From Christensenellaceae bacterium (lineage in GTDB: Bacteria; Bacillota; Clostridia; Christensenellales; UBA1750): a DNA stretch of 9,162 bases. The stretch covers positions 1 to 9,162 of the forward strand of contig JAITTC010000007.1 in NCBI GenBank assembly GCA_031287285.1, read 5' to 3'. Made by a program: the position numbers and the translations under genes. The notes below the pieces were generated by a model, which was given only the letters and a program-made list of their open reading frames with translations, had not been told where the DNA came from and did no database searches. Positions 8,569-9,162 of this stretch are shown here, one piece after another; position 1 is the stretch's first letter, and each line of letters opens with the position of its first letter.

Positions 8569-9162
8569 GTGCCTAAGCTAAACGAGGCCCTTTTGCGCGA
8601 AGCCCTGCGGGGGAAGCGCTTTGGCAACCCGCTTTGGTGCGAGCGCGAGGTGGAATCGACCTTTCTTTCGCTGCGCGAAAGGATTCGCGAGGGCGCGCCG
8701 GAGGGCGCTGTACTCGTGGCAGAAGCGCAGACGAAGGGCCGGGGGCGGCTTGGCCGGGATTGGGCTTCGCCCGAGGGCGCCGGCCTTTATTTCAATCTGC
8801 TTTTGCGGCCCAAGATCCCCGCGAAGGAGGCGCCGAGGCTCAACTTCGCGGTGGCGCTCGGCGTGGCCCGGGCGCTGCGGGCGCTGGGCTTTGAGGCGCT
8901 GCTCAAATGGCCGAACGACGTGCTGGTCAAGGGCAAAAAGGTCTGCGGGATCCTCTGCGAGGCTGGCTTCAACGACGAGGGCGGGCTGGATTTCGTTTCG
9001 GCGGGCATCGGCGTGAACGTGAAAAGCGAGGCGGTGCCAGAGGAGCTTCGTGAAAAAGCGGCGGCCTTGCAAGAATTTTCCTTGATTGAACGGGAAACAC
9101 TGCTTTTGGCTCTGCTTCATGCCTTGGAAGAGAGCGTGGCGCTTTGCCTAAGGGACTTTTAC
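8569..9162 (+). CDS. birA: Biotin--[acetyl-CoA-carboxylase] ligase (BirA), C-terminus cut by window edge
   Basis: The first 198 codons are present. The enzyme activates biotin with ATP to biotinyl-5'-AMP and attaches it to the lysine of biotin carboxyl carrier domains. Visible motifs: ESTF (29-32) near the start of the catalytic domain; GRGRLGRDW (57-65), the biotin/adenylate-binding loop; KWPNDV (113-118); VCGILCEA (125-132); and GIGVN (146-150). The catalytic domain starts within about 20 residues of the start, so there is no N-terminal winged-helix DNA-binding domain: this is a single-function ligase and should not repress biotin genes. GTG at 8569 is chosen for its ribosome site spacing; ATG at 8563, overlapping the recX stop as ATGA, is the alternative and adds two residues. 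The missing part should include the rest of the catalytic core and the small C-terminal SH3-like domain. Confidence 0.93.
   Translation, partial: MPKLNEALLREALRGKRFGNPLWCEREVESTFLSLRERIREGAPEGAVLVAEAQTKGRGRLGRDWASPEGAGLYFNLLLRPKIPAKEAPRLNFAVALGVARALRALGFEALLKWPNDVLVKGKKVCGILCEAGFNDEGGLDFVSAGIGVNVKSEAVPEELREKAAALQEFSLIERETLLLALLHALEESVALCLRDFY

Noticed and set aside
8578..9120. Minus-strand 180-codon frame antisense to birA
   Set aside because: The plus strand encodes unmistakable biotin ligase motifs; the antisense frame has no features of its own.

Overview
The window looks like a GC-rich (by eye about 60%), spore-forming Firmicute, most likely a member of the Clostridia. Reasons: a CotF-type spore coat gene, strong AGGAGG-type ribosome binding sites, a YpsA/DUF1273-type SLOG protein, and a biotin ligase without the usual N-terminal repressor domain. 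No species call can be made from the sequence alone.

Left two thirds (1-6354, minus strand): a compact cluster reading uvrB - ybaK - uvrA - SLOG protein - GNAT acetyltransferase, with the last gene cut by the left edge. uvrB/ybaK and uvrA/SLOG share 4-base ATGA stop-start overlaps, ybaK and uvrA are 16 bases apart, and SLOG/GNAT overlap by 20 bases. It therefore reads as one operon with translational coupling, probably started from an extended -10 promoter near 6346-6354. UvrA and UvrB form the damage-recognition part of nucleotide excision repair; uvrC is not in the window. The ybaK gene (predicted Cys-tRNA(Pro) deacylase) sits between the two repair genes.

Middle (6311-7473): a 458-base noncoding block upstream of uvrB holds several inverted repeats, including a 26-bp-stem hairpin nested inside a second inverted repeat. 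It is followed by a CYTH-domain (triphosphate tunnel) gene on the minus strand. The gap upstream of the CYTH gene has two more hairpins, one with a T-tract that suits a terminator.

Right third (7474-9162): a minus-strand pair of small ferritin-like/CotF-type coat genes, then an 81-base divergent gap, then plus-strand recX and birA. birA runs off the right edge. RecX modulates RecA and BirA attaches biotin to carboxylase subunits; the shared operon looks like packing rather than a common pathway.

Nothing here is clearly a new defence or mobile system. The most unexplained signal is the nested hairpin block at about 6540-6765, which may be a genome repeat or a structured RNA. The tandem coat genes and the uvrB-ybaK-uvrA-SLOG arrangement are worth a second look.
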